Positions 1-6,079 of a DNA stretch of 37,115 bases are shown here, piece by piece. The notes below the pieces were generated by a model. It saw only the letters and a list, made by a program, of their open reading frames with translations, searched no databases and had not been told where the DNA came from. The position numbers and the translations under genes were made by a program. Source of the DNA: Paenalicyclobacillus cellulosilyticus (GTDB lineage Bacteria; Bacillota; Bacilli; Alicyclobacillales; Alicyclobacillaceae); assembly GCF_014647315.1 (NCBI RefSeq), contig NZ_BMOY01000028.1, positions 1-37,115 of the forward strand, given 5' to 3'. Position 1 is the first letter of the stretch; the number at the start of each line of letters is the position of its first letter.

Positions 1-85
1 GTTGTTCCTGACCACCGAGGCGGTGGTGGCCGACAAGCCGGAGAAGGAGAAGGCTCCGGCCGGCGGCGGCAATATGGATATGTGA
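1..85 (+). CDS. groL: GroEL chaperonin, C-terminal end (partial)
   Basis: The window opens inside a plus-strand reading frame (codons from base 2) whose last residues are LFLTTEAVVADKPEKEKAP followed by a glycine-rich GGGNMDM tail and TGA. The TTEA.V.DKPEK segment and the Gly/Met tail are the signature C-terminus of the 60-kDa chaperonin, which folds client proteins in the cytoplasm together with GroES. Only 27 codons are visible, so nothing can be said about the rest of the gene or its promoter. A good terminator follows 26 bases downstream, which makes this the last gene of its operon. A CIRCE element occurs upstream of hrcA elsewhere in the window, so the same repressor probably controls this gene too; that is inference. 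Confidence 0.9.
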   Translation, partial: LFLTTEAVVADKPEKEKAPAGGGNMDM

Positions 86-111
86 TGCGGGCGAGTTCAG
101 CCTGCTTGCGG

Positions 112-150
112 ACAGGGTCCGGCGTGGTCCCGGGCCCTGTACCTGTTTTT
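112..150 (+). terminator. Rho-independent terminator of groEL
   Basis: An 11-bp stem (112-122 with 130-140, one G-U pair) closes a 7-base loop and is followed by a run of five T at 146-150. It lies just after the groEL stop codon. Confidence 0.75.
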
Positions 151-214
151 CCCTGTACCCATCTGTCACGGTGAACGGACCCGAAACCACACGACACGAA
201 AGGAGTCAGGGAAA

Positions 215-415
215 TTGGCCGAGGTCATCATCAAGGTGAACGACCATGGTTCGTATCGCATTGAAGGCCCTGTGAAACTCCTCGACGGGGCAGGCAACGA
301 AATCGAACACAAGGAAAAATTTTCCCTATGCCGCTGTGGACAATCCCAGAACAAGCCGTTCTGTGACGGATCGCATAAGCAAGCTGGCTTTACCTCCGAA
401 GTGCGTGCGAAGTAG
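215..415 (+). CDS. CDGSH iron-sulfur domain protein
   Basis: This small protein of 66 residues carries the full CDGSH motif: C39, C41, C50 and H54 in the context CRCGQSQNKPFCDGSHK. In this family the three cysteines and one histidine bind a redox-active [2Fe-2S] cluster. Bacterial single-domain members are cytoplasmic and mostly of unknown physiological role. The start is TTG at 215, chosen because GAAAGGAG at 198-205 sits 9 bases upstream and the frame begins there with no ATG nearby. It is a short, single-domain version with no membrane anchor. It follows the groEL terminator by about 65 bases; I could not see a clear promoter in that gap. Confidence 0.9.
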   Translation: MAEVIIKVNDHGSYRIEGPVKLLDGAGNEIEHKEKFSLCRCGQSQNKPFCDGSHKQAGFTSEVRAK

Positions 416-513
416 CCACACGCAAGGGCCATCGCCTCGGCGCGCCAGCGCGGTGCGTCATATCTTGATGGCAAGCAAATGTGTCGCAGGCGCAGCGTTT
501 GAGGTGATGCCGC

Positions 514-738
514 ATGAAATTCGATACGGTGCTCAAACTCGGTTCGCTCGCCATTTCCGTGGCCCAAGACGAAAAGGTGCGCGCATTGGTCAAGATGGCC
601 CATCAGGGTGCAAAACGGCGCGGCCTGCTCCATCCAGGGCCGCCCATCATCCCTCAGGTCTTTCCGGCCCATCCGGCTCCCTACTCGTCGCATGCTGCGG
701 CGCCTTGGGCTTTGGGGCAGCGCCCGCACAAGCCGTGA
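514..738 (+). CDS. Possible small protein, unknown function
   Basis: An ATG at 514 is preceded by GAGGTGA (500-506) at suitable spacing. The first 43 or so residues (MKFDTVLKLGSLAISVAQDE, then a basic stretch ending AKRRGLLHPG) look like a genuine amphipathic, basic small protein. The remainder is proline- and alanine-rich and runs antisense over the last 90 bases of the NUDIX gene on the other strand, which looks like out-of-frame noise. The true product may end earlier in relatives, or the tail may reflect a lost stop codon. I do not recognise a family. The alternative is a chance open frame in GC-rich DNA. Confidence 0.4.
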   Translation: MKFDTVLKLGSLAISVAQDEKVRALVKMAHQGAKRRGLLHPGPPIIPQVFPAHPAPYSSHAAAPWALGQRPHKP

Positions 739-1465
739 GCGAAACGCCGAGACGGGCCCGCGCCCGCTCCATCCGTTCAAGTACCGTCACGTAATATGAC
801 CACGGGCGCGGGACGAAATCGTCCCGCCGCGCCGTCTCCCGCAGGTTCCTCTCCGTGGCACACGGCATGCCGGCGTGAGCTTGCGCACCGCCGCAAACCG
901 GTGTGCCGTGATGCGGCAAACGCGTCATTTCCACCATCTCCCGATCGCCGCAAAACAGCGCGATCAGGTCCGGGAGCCTGGCCTCGTACAGCGCGGCGAC
1001 CTCGCGCGGATGGAAACGCCAAACGATGGGGTCGGCAGCGGGGAGCACGTAGAGGAAAACCGTCCATATCTCACGGTCGCACCAGTTTGCGCCGTCCGCA
1101 TCGACGTGGCGGAATTCACCGAGATACGTCAAGTCATCCGGACGGACGACCAACCCAAGCTCCTCAGCGAACTCCCGCACCCCGTCTCGCCATGTCTCTC
1201 CAGCGCGCAGGTGTCCGGCCACACTCACATCCAGCCGCCCTGGATGGCGCTCCTTGGCGGCATGGCGGCGTTGCACGACCACTCGCCATCCATCGTCGGC
1301 ACAACGTACCACCCAGCCATGAAAAGTCCGGTGCCACAAGCCCAGCCGATGGGCGTCATGCCGCCGCACCTCGCCCAGCATCCGGCCGTCTTCGTCGTAC
1401 ACATCCACCCATTCCTCGTCGTCCGGTTCGCACCTTTGGCCGTGTGCTTCTCTCTCATTTGACAT
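647..1465 (-). CDS. NUDIX hydrolase, isopentenyl-diphosphate isomerase-like subgroup
   Basis: The 272-residue product has a NUDIX fold with the box at about residues 84-105: a GHLRAGE segment and then REFAEELGL, which supplies the metal-binding glutamates. The spacing between the first Glu and the REUXEE part is six residues rather than the canonical seven. Upstream, an HRLGLWHRTFHGWVV stretch (39-53) resembles the YfcD/IPP-isomerase-like group, which probably hydrolyses a diphosphate substrate; the substrate cannot be told. The last 80 residues are not part of the NUDIX core and end in a low-complexity Ala/Pro tail. Translation starts at ATG 1465, overlapping the upstream hydrolase gene by 11 bases, so the two are co-translated. 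It is the last gene of a four-gene operon. Confidence 0.85.
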   Translation of the reverse strand: MSNEREAHGQRCEPDDEEWVDVYDEDGRMLGEVRRHDAHRLGLWHRTFHGWVVRCADDGWRVVVQRRHAAKERHPGRLDVSVAGHLRAGETWRDGVREFAEELGLVVRPDDLTYLGEFRHVDADGANWCDREIWTVFLYVLPAADPIVWRFHPREVAALYEARLPDLIALFCGDREMVEMTRLPHHGTPVCGGAQAHAGMPCATERNLRETARRDDFVPRPWSYYVTVLERMERARARLGVSLTACAGAAPKPKAPQHATSREPDGPERPEG

Positions 1466-2309
1466 ACACGAACCGCTCCCCGACCGCCATCATGTGAAAT
1501 TTCAGGCTGCGGTGAGCCTGAAAGACGTAATCCACGAAGTAGGCCGGATTCTCCCGGTTGCTGGGAAACATGTCGTAATGGATGGGAACGACCAAATCGG
1601 CGCCCACGGCCGCGGCGAAATCGGCCGCGTCCCGGGCCGTCATGTTGCCGACAATCCCCCTCGCCGCCCGGGCATAGTCGGTGCCGTTGATGGGCAAGAG
1701 AACCACATCGGGCCGGAACGCGCTGACTTCCGTGATGAGCTCCGGGGTGACCAAGGTATCTCCGGCGTGATAGACTTTGACATCGTTGGCGCGCATGAGG
1801 TAGCCGACGTAGACCGGGTGGCCGTGATCGTCCCACTCGTACGCCGTATGCGCCGCCGGAATCGCCTGCACGACAAAATCTCCCCACCGCATGTCTCGTC
1901 CAGGCACGGCCGCCGCGATGCGATCCTCGCGAATCCCGAGCTCGCGCAGCGTCCGCACCTGCGCCGCAGGGACGACAAATTGGGTCTTTTGCGACGCGGC
2001 AGCCAAGGCGCGCAGGGTCAACGGATCGAAATGGTCATCGTGGTGGTGCGTGACGAGCACCGCGTCCACCCCTGCCAACTCCTCCGGGGTGAGCGGTGGC
2101 GGGAATTCCCGCTTAAACTCTGTTTTCGGATTCCGTTCCTCGATGGCATAGCTCAAATACGGGTCGACACACACGCTGCCTCCGGCCCGGCGACCCTGAA
2201 ACAAATACCCGGCTTGGCCGAGGTTCCAGATGGCCAAGCAGCCAGGAGGCAGATCTGTGTTCTGCCACTCATCCCGCAACAGGCGGCCGGACTTGTACAC
2301 GGGCACCAT
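1455..2309 (-). CDS. Metallo-beta-lactamase-fold hydrolase (UlaG-like)
   Basis: The 284-residue protein contains the metal-binding motif VTHHHDDHFD (residues 86-95), which gives the HxHxDH signature at 88-93. Further histidines follow in IPAAHTAYEW and in VVPIHYDMFP, and HAGDT supplies the bridging aspartate. The arrangement matches the MBL-fold family that includes L-ascorbate-6-phosphate lactonase (UlaG); the substrate here is unknown and no ascorbate genes lie nearby. The ATG at 2309 has AAGGAGGG 8 bases upstream. It follows the YerB-like gene by 26 bases and overlaps the NUDIX gene downstream, so it belongs to the same operon. It is probably cytoplasmic, since no signal peptide is visible. 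Confidence 0.85.
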   Translation of the reverse strand: MVPVYKSGRLLRDEWQNTDLPPGCLAIWNLGQAGYLFQGRRAGGSVCVDPYLSYAIEERNPKTEFKREFPPPLTPEELAGVDAVLVTHHHDDHFDPLTLRALAAASQKTQFVVPAAQVRTLRELGIREDRIAAAVPGRDMRWGDFVVQAIPAAHTAYEWDDHGHPVYVGYLMRANDVKVYHAGDTLVTPELITEVSAFRPDVVLLPINGTDYARAARGIVGNMTARDAADFAAAVGADLVVPIHYDMFPSNRENPAYFVDYVFQAHRSLKFHMMAVGERFVYVK

Positions 2310-2335
2310 GGCGCACCCTCCTTGCGCAGGCTCCG

Positions 2336-3346
2336 TCAGCGAACGGAGACAGCCACCGAATGGTCGACGACCTCAATCCAGGTATTTCCTGGCCGCAACA
2401 CCATCAAACGGCCGTGCGCATCCAGGTACTCGATCACGCCGCGTTCTGTCCGCTTCCAGGTTCCGCGCACCGTCTTGCCTGCGCTGCAATACACCGCCGT
2501 CCCGCCGTGCAGAAGGTCAATCTGGATGCGCTCCTTCGGGTCGTTCGGAATGGGTGCCATCCGCGCATACTGTACGATGACGTTGGTCACCGCAATCTGA
2601 TGCCCGGTGGCGCGATCGACGTGCGGTGCACCGTCCTGCCAGCGCAGATACTGGCCGCGCGACGGGTCGTACGCGTAATGAACCCGCGTGAACGCATTGT
2701 ACGTGATGTCGATGGTCCGCGCCGGCATCCCCCCTGTCAGGTCAGGGCGGCCGAAGCGGAAATGACCGTTTTTGACCTGTTCCCGAAACGCCGGCAAGCG
2801 GTCGGTGTGCAGGTACGCATTGTGCGGTGCGACCCGGGACGGATCGCGCGAGAAGTACTGGCCGTCGTAGATGCCGTCCAGATGCGGATACGGGTACGAG
2901 CGCAACATCCGATATGCCTGCGGGCTGCCGCCAAAGTGGATGAACGGCGCGCCCCAGTCTGCCGCAGTCTCGACAAAATACGGCCGCGCGCTGCGCATGG
3001 GCCCCACGAGCGGGGGGATGTGATCATGGAAAAGGGCGAGATAGCGCGTGATGGTCCCTTCCGCTTCCATCTCATACACGATGTCGGCATCCACAAGACC
3101 TGTCTGTGGCCGCGCCTCCGGCGCGTTCTCCACCGTGGCCGCAAAAAACTCCGTTTGTGCATGGTGCAACGGCAAGCCGGTGGTCGGCGAGACGCGCGCC
3201 GGAGATGGTTGCTGCCCGGCATGCTTGGCCGGTGCAGGCGAAGGGGCGGGCGTCCCCCCTTGCGGAGTGCGTCCGCACCCGGACACCCATGCGGCAAGCG
3301 TCACCGCCAGCCCCAGCATGCGCCACCCGCTCGCAGGCCTCATCAT
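2336..3346 (-). CDS. yerB: DUF3048 lipoprotein, YerB family
   Basis: The 336-residue product starts with a basic N-terminus and a hydrophobic stretch ending in a lipobox (AWVSGCG, Cys near residue 24), so it is predicted to be a membrane-anchored lipoprotein. A Pro/Ala linker follows. The DUF3048 core begins with SPTTGLPLHHAQ and includes VENAPEARPQTGL, DIVYEMEAEGTITRYLALF and VGPMRSARPYF, all hallmark segments of YerB. The biochemical function of the family is not established. I chose the tandem ATGs at 3346/3343 because GGGAGG lies 4 to 7 bases upstream; the frame stays open another 67 codons but that part overlaps the preceding gene and looks non-coding. It sits 23 bases after the LOG-type gene and 26 before the MBL gene. 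Confidence 0.88.
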   Translation of the reverse strand: MMRPASGWRMLGLAVTLAAWVSGCGRTPQGGTPAPSPAPAKHAGQQPSPARVSPTTGLPLHHAQTEFFAATVENAPEARPQTGLVDADIVYEMEAEGTITRYLALFHDHIPPLVGPMRSARPYFVETAADWGAPFIHFGGSPQAYRMLRSYPYPHLDGIYDGQYFSRDPSRVAPHNAYLHTDRLPAFREQVKNGHFRFGRPDLTGGMPARTIDITYNAFTRVHYAYDPSRGQYLRWQDGAPHVDRATGHQIAVTNVIVQYARMAPIPNDPKERIQIDLLHGGTAVYCSAGKTVRGTWKRTERGVIEYLDAHGRLMVLRPGNTWIEVVDHSVAVSVR

Positions 3347-3369
3347 CCTGCCTCCCTGCCTCCGCATCC

Positions 3370-3933
3370 TCACCCGTCTGCTTTCCATTTTGCCTGCTCG
3401 CTCGGCCATGCGCAACGGGCTTGCCTGGCGAGTGCCATGGCTCGTTGCACCGCCTCTTCCGCCGTCTGGACGAAATCGAGGGCCACCGTGCGCCGCGTAT
3501 CCAGGTAGCGCCCGTCGTACACCACCTGTTTGATGCGGGCCGCCCAACCGCCCGACGGTTCCAGCACGATGACCGGCCGGCGATTGAGATACGCGGCCGA
3601 CAGTTCGCCCAACGTGCCGTTGCCGCCCGCCACCATGATCACGACGTCCGACGAGTGCACCAGGACCAAGCTCCGATAGTCAAAGCCAAAGCCCGTCGTA
3701 ATCGGGATGTCGATGTAGGGATTGGCCATGCCCGGGTCATCTCCGGGCAAAATCCCGACCACCAGGCCCCCGGCTGCCTTGGCGCCTCGCGACACCGCTT
3801 CCATCACCCCGTTGGTGCCGCCGGTGAGCAGCACGCACCCCTGACGGGCGATCTCCTGCCCCAACGCCTCAGCCATCGCCCAGACCGCAGCGGACACCTC
3901 ACCCGATTGCCCGATCACGCCAATGCGGATCAT
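3370..3933 (-). CDS. TIGR00725/LOG-like Rossmann-fold protein
   Basis: This 187-residue protein has a Rossmann-like fold. It opens with IRIGVIGQSGE, continues with LLTGGTNGVMEAVSRGAKAAGG (nucleotide-binding glycines near 38-42) and carries GGNGTLGE at 103-110. That last motif corresponds to the PGGxGTxxE of the LOG/lysine-decarboxylase-like family, with the leading Pro replaced by Ala. LOG proteins release cytokinin-type bases from nucleoside monophosphates; members of the TIGR00725 branch are uncharacterised, so I do not claim that activity. The ATG at 3933 is preceded by GAAAGGA; a TTG 18 bases further upstream lacks this spacing. It is the first gene of the operon running down to 647, with an extended -10 about 60 bases upstream. 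Confidence 0.85.
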   Translation of the reverse strand: MIRIGVIGQSGEVSAAVWAMAEALGQEIARQGCVLLTGGTNGVMEAVSRGAKAAGGLVVGILPGDDPGMANPYIDIPITTGFGFDYRSLVLVHSSDVVIMVAGGNGTLGELSAAYLNRRPVIVLEPSGGWAARIKQVVYDGRYLDTRRTVALDFVQTAEEAVQRAMALARQARCAWPSEQAKWKADG

Positions 3934-3992
3934 GGTTTCATCCTTTCTCAAGGTCGCTTTGCGTCCCCCTCCCTGTCCACCACCATGTTCTC

Positions 3993-4001
3993 ATGATACC
4001 A
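3993..4001 (-). promoter_or_regulatory. Extended -10 promoter element for the LOG-yerB-MBL-NUDIX operon
   Basis: On the minus strand the bases read TGGTATCAT, an extended -10 (TGn plus TATCAT, five of six matches to TATAAT). The predicted transcription start is about 50 bases before the ATG at 3933. No good -35 hexamer is seen 17 bases upstream, as is allowed for extended -10 promoters. Confidence 0.4.
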
Positions 4002-4060
4002 TGGGCCGCCCGCTTTCACCTGGCGGCCTCATGCGGATGGTTCAAACCGGGCCTGCCGAA

Positions 4061-4106
4061 AAGACAAAACGCCCCCGGGTCAGCGCCAGGGCGTGACCCG
4101 GAGGCG
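4061..4106 (-). terminator. Terminator after the FMN reductase gene
   Basis: The inverted repeat CGGGTCA (4076-4082) / TGACCCG (4094-4100), extended by GC pairs on both sides, is followed on the minus strand by GTTTTGTCTTTTC. It lies 12 bases past the reductase stop codon. Confidence 0.7.
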
Positions 4107-4118
4107 TGGGAGGTGCAA

Positions 4119-4685
4119 TCATGGCGTGTGACGCGCATCCTGGGCAGAAGCGGCAAATTGGATGAACCGTTCCATCACGTCGTCGAGGAAGGACAAGGTG
4201 GCTGGATCGACAAGGGGGCCGGAGGGCGCGAACTTGTCCGCCGCGAAGTTCACGAGCACCTCGTTGCCGCCGGGAGGCATGACGCGCGCCGACACACCGG
4301 GGCTGGCCAGTATCTCCCGCAGATGCAAGTGGGCCCGGATGGTCCCCAACATCCCGGTGGACGCCCCGGCGATGAACACCGGCTTGCCGACCATCACCCG
4401 TTCACCGCGGGACAACCAGTCGATGGCGTTTTTCAAGACGCCCGGCACCGACCAGTTGTATTCCGGCGTGAAGATGAACACTGCATCCGCCGCAGCCACC
4501 TGGGCTTTGAACGCTTGGACGACAGGGGGCGGATTCAGCTCTTCGTCCTGGTTGAACGGCGGCAAGACGGACAAATCCGCAAACTCCATCTGCAAGCGAT
4601 CCCGGTACCTGTCTCGTACGGTCTCCGCAAGGCGGCGGTTGAACGAATCACGCCGCAGGCTGCCGACCATGGCGACGACTTTCAT
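4119..4685 (-). CDS. NADPH-dependent FMN reductase, flavodoxin-like
   Basis: The 188-residue product matches the NAD(P)H-dependent FMN/quinone/azo reductase family. The phosphate-binding loop is GSLRRDSFNRRL (8-19) and the flavin-contacting TPEYNWSVPGVLKNAIDW lies at 73-90, both diagnostic. These are soluble flavoproteins that reduce FMN, quinones or metals with NADPH. The ATG at 4685 has GGGAGG 7 bases upstream; the frame runs open another 47 codons but that stretch is non-coding in character. It lies 58 bases downstream of the YceI gene, with no terminator between them, so the two are probably one transcript. A strong terminator follows. Confidence 0.9.
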   Translation of the reverse strand: MKVVAMVGSLRRDSFNRRLAETVRDRYRDRLQMEFADLSVLPPFNQDEELNPPPVVQAFKAQVAAADAVFIFTPEYNWSVPGVLKNAIDWLSRGERVMVGKPVFIAGASTGMLGTIRAHLHLREILASPGVSARVMPPGGNEVLVNFAADKFAPSGPLVDPATLSFLDDVMERFIQFAASAQDARHTP

Positions 4686-4743
4686 CCTCTGCCTCCCGTT
4701 CGTGAGCAAATCGCGTGGTGCAACGCACGCACACGCTGCCTGC

Positions 4744-5277
4744 TTATGCCTGCTTGATGGCCTGGATGACGACTGAGATCTGCACGTCGTCGCCGACCAG
4801 CACACCGCCGGTCTCCAACACCGCATTCCACTTCAGACCGTACTCGCTGCGGCTGATGGTGCCGCGCGCGCTGAATCCGGCCCGTTCATTCCCCCACGGG
4901 TCCTTTCCGGATCCCTCGTACGTCACGATGAACGTCTCCTGGCGGGTGACATCGCGGATGGTCAGGTCGCCCGTCACTTCATACTCCCCTGGGCTCTTGC
5001 GGGTGATCTTGGTCGCCTTGAACGTGATGGCGGGGTACTTTTCGACGTCGAAAAAGTCGGCGCTGCGCAAGTGGTTGTCGCGGTCCTCGTTCCGCGTATC
5101 GATGCTGGACGCATCGACCGTGAACTCGATGGTCGCCGTCGTCAAGTCTTCCGGATCCGCTTCAATGTTCGCGTCGAACTTCTTGAACGATCCGTTCACC
5201 CGCGCGAACATCATGTGTTTGATGGAAAAGTCGATGTTGCTGTGTGCCAAGTCCAAAGCCCATTTCGTCTTCGCCAT
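4744..5277 (-). CDS. YceI-family lipid-binding-like protein
   Basis: The 177-residue protein spans a complete YceI domain. It begins WALDLAHSNIDFSIKHMMF, has the central DASSIDTRNEDRDNHLRSADFF motif (about 55-76) and then YPAITFKATKI. YceI proteins form an extended lipocalin-like beta barrel that binds isoprenoids or other amphiphiles. This copy has no signal peptide, so it is cytoplasmic, unlike E. coli YceI; cytoplasmic forms are common in Bacillota and Actinobacteria. The ATG at 5277 is preceded by AGGAGGGG. A consensus promoter lies about 70 bases upstream with a possible operator in the leader. The co-transcribed FMN reductase suggests a role in redox or quinone stress; that is inference. 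Confidence 0.93.
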   Translation of the reverse strand: MAKTKWALDLAHSNIDFSIKHMMFARVNGSFKKFDANIEADPEDLTTATIEFTVDASSIDTRNEDRDNHLRSADFFDVEKYPAITFKATKITRKSPGEYEVTGDLTIRDVTRQETFIVTYEGSGKDPWGNERAGFSARGTISRSEYGLKWNAVLETGGVLVGDDVQISVVIQAIKQA

Positions 5278-5321
5278 CGGGTCCCCTCCTATACCATCCT
5301 ATACTTATCAAATACAAGAAA

Positions 5322-5337
5322 CTAACAATTTGTAACT
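5322..5337. promoter_or_regulatory. Possible operator in the yceI leader
   Basis: An imperfect inverted repeat, TAACAA-T-TTGTAA (5323-5335) in an AT-rich patch, lies just downstream of the predicted yceI transcription start. Its form suits a MarR- or HxlR-type dimeric repressor, but no such regulator gene is in the window. Confidence 0.3.
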
Positions 5338-5347
5338 CAACAAGTTC

Positions 5348-5376
5348 ATCATATCCACCGGCGTCGCCGTTGTCAA
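5348..5376 (-). promoter_or_regulatory. Sigma-A promoter of yceI
   Basis: Minus-strand TTGACA (5371-5376), a 17-base spacer and TATGAT (5348-5353) give a near-consensus housekeeping promoter. The start site would be near 5341, about 65 bases before the yceI ATG. Confidence 0.75.
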
Positions 5377-5412
5377 GGCTTACCGCTCTCCAGTATGGTA
5401 TGAAAACCGCGC

Positions 5413-5457
5413 AAAAAACCGCGCCGCCGCCGAGAACCCCTCTCAGCGACGACGCGG
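5413..5457 (-). terminator. Terminator of RNase P RNA
   Basis: A 17-bp stem (5419-5435 with 5441-5457) with a 5-base loop is followed on the minus strand by six T (5413-5418). The three imperfections become G-U pairs only in the minus-strand RNA, which fixes the orientation. It begins 21 bases past the 3' end of rnpB. Confidence 0.85.
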
Positions 5458-5477
5458 TGCATGAAAAGAGTATGTAA

Positions 5478-5919
5478 CCGGAGAGAAAGCAAGTCTGTAA
5501 GCCGAGTTCTGTCCTCCGCGTGCTGCAAACGGCCTGTTCCAACAAGCGGAACCACGGCCTCGCACGATATGGAGTGGCAACCATCTATCTAGGCCGACTG
5601 TTGCCAGCCGGCTCAAGCGACCTACCCGAGTGCGTGGCGGGCCACCACATATGCACTCCTACCTGGTCTTGCTCCGGGTGGGGTTTACCTAGCCAGCCTG
5701 TCTCCAGGCTGCTGGTGCGCTCTTACCGCACCGTTGCACCCTTGCCTGTGCGGCCGGCGGATGCCGGCCGCCATCGGCGGTCTGCATTTCTGTGGCACTT
5801 TCCCTAGGATCGCTCCCGCCGGACGTTATCCGGCACCCTGCCCTGTGGAGCTCGGACTTTCCTCCCGTGCAGCGTCCCCACGCCGCACCGGCGGTTGCCC
5901 GACTTACTTTCTCTCCCGG
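5478..5919 (-). ncRNA. rnpB: RNase P RNA, type A architecture
   Basis: This is the catalytic RNA of RNase P, which removes 5' leaders from tRNA precursors. On the minus strand the universally conserved blocks occur in order: GGAGGAAAGTCCGAGCTCC, then AGGGCAGGGTGCC, then GGTGCGGTAAGAGCGCACC, then GAGCAAGACCAGGTAGG, then GGCCTAGATAGATGG, then GGACAGAACTCGGCTTAC near the 3' end. The ends are set by the P1 helix, GAGAGAAAGTAAGTC against GACTTGCTTTCTCTC (5901-5915 and 5481-5495). The block order and spacing line up with the E. coli-like type A RNA, not the Bacillus type B. Length is about 440 nt. Its own promoter and terminator flank it. Confidence 0.93.
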
Positions 5920-5932
5920 TATCGACTTGTAT

Positions 5933-5961
5933 AGTATACGCGATGCTTCTCTTCACGGCAA
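5933..5961 (-). promoter_or_regulatory. Promoter of rnpB
   Basis: Minus-strand TTGCCG (5956-5961), a 17-base spacer and TATACT (5933-5938) sit directly upstream of the P1 helix of RNase P RNA. The expected start, about 7 bases after the -10, is within a few bases of the RNA's 5' end. Confidence 0.7.
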
Positions 5962-5989
5962 GAGAAGATTCGCCCACATTCGCCAAAAT

Positions 5990-6049
5990 CCGCCACCCGC
6001 CACCCGCCACCCGCCGCCACCCGCCATCCGGCACCCGGCGCCCGGGTGC
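5990..6049. repeat. CCGCCAC heptamer tandem repeat with G-quadruplex potential, plus hairpin
   Basis: Three exact CCGCCAC units (5990-6010), a CCG insertion, a fourth exact unit (6014-6020) and three degenerate units (to about 6041) fill the gap between nif3 and rnpB. On the minus strand this gives four GGG runs (complements of 5996-5998, 6003-6005, 6010-6012 and 6020-6022) with loops of 4, 4 and 7 bases, which meets the usual G4 pattern. An 8-bp GC hairpin (6031-6038 with 6042-6049) abuts it on the nif3 side. No T-run typical of an intrinsic terminator follows. Confidence 0.75.
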
Positions 6050-6079
6050 ACGCCACGCCTTGGCGCGAACCGGCGCGCA

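Noticed and set aside
5990..6041. Possible CRISPR-like array from the 7-bp repeats
   Set aside because: Units are only 7 bases, contiguous and without spacers; there are no cas genes.
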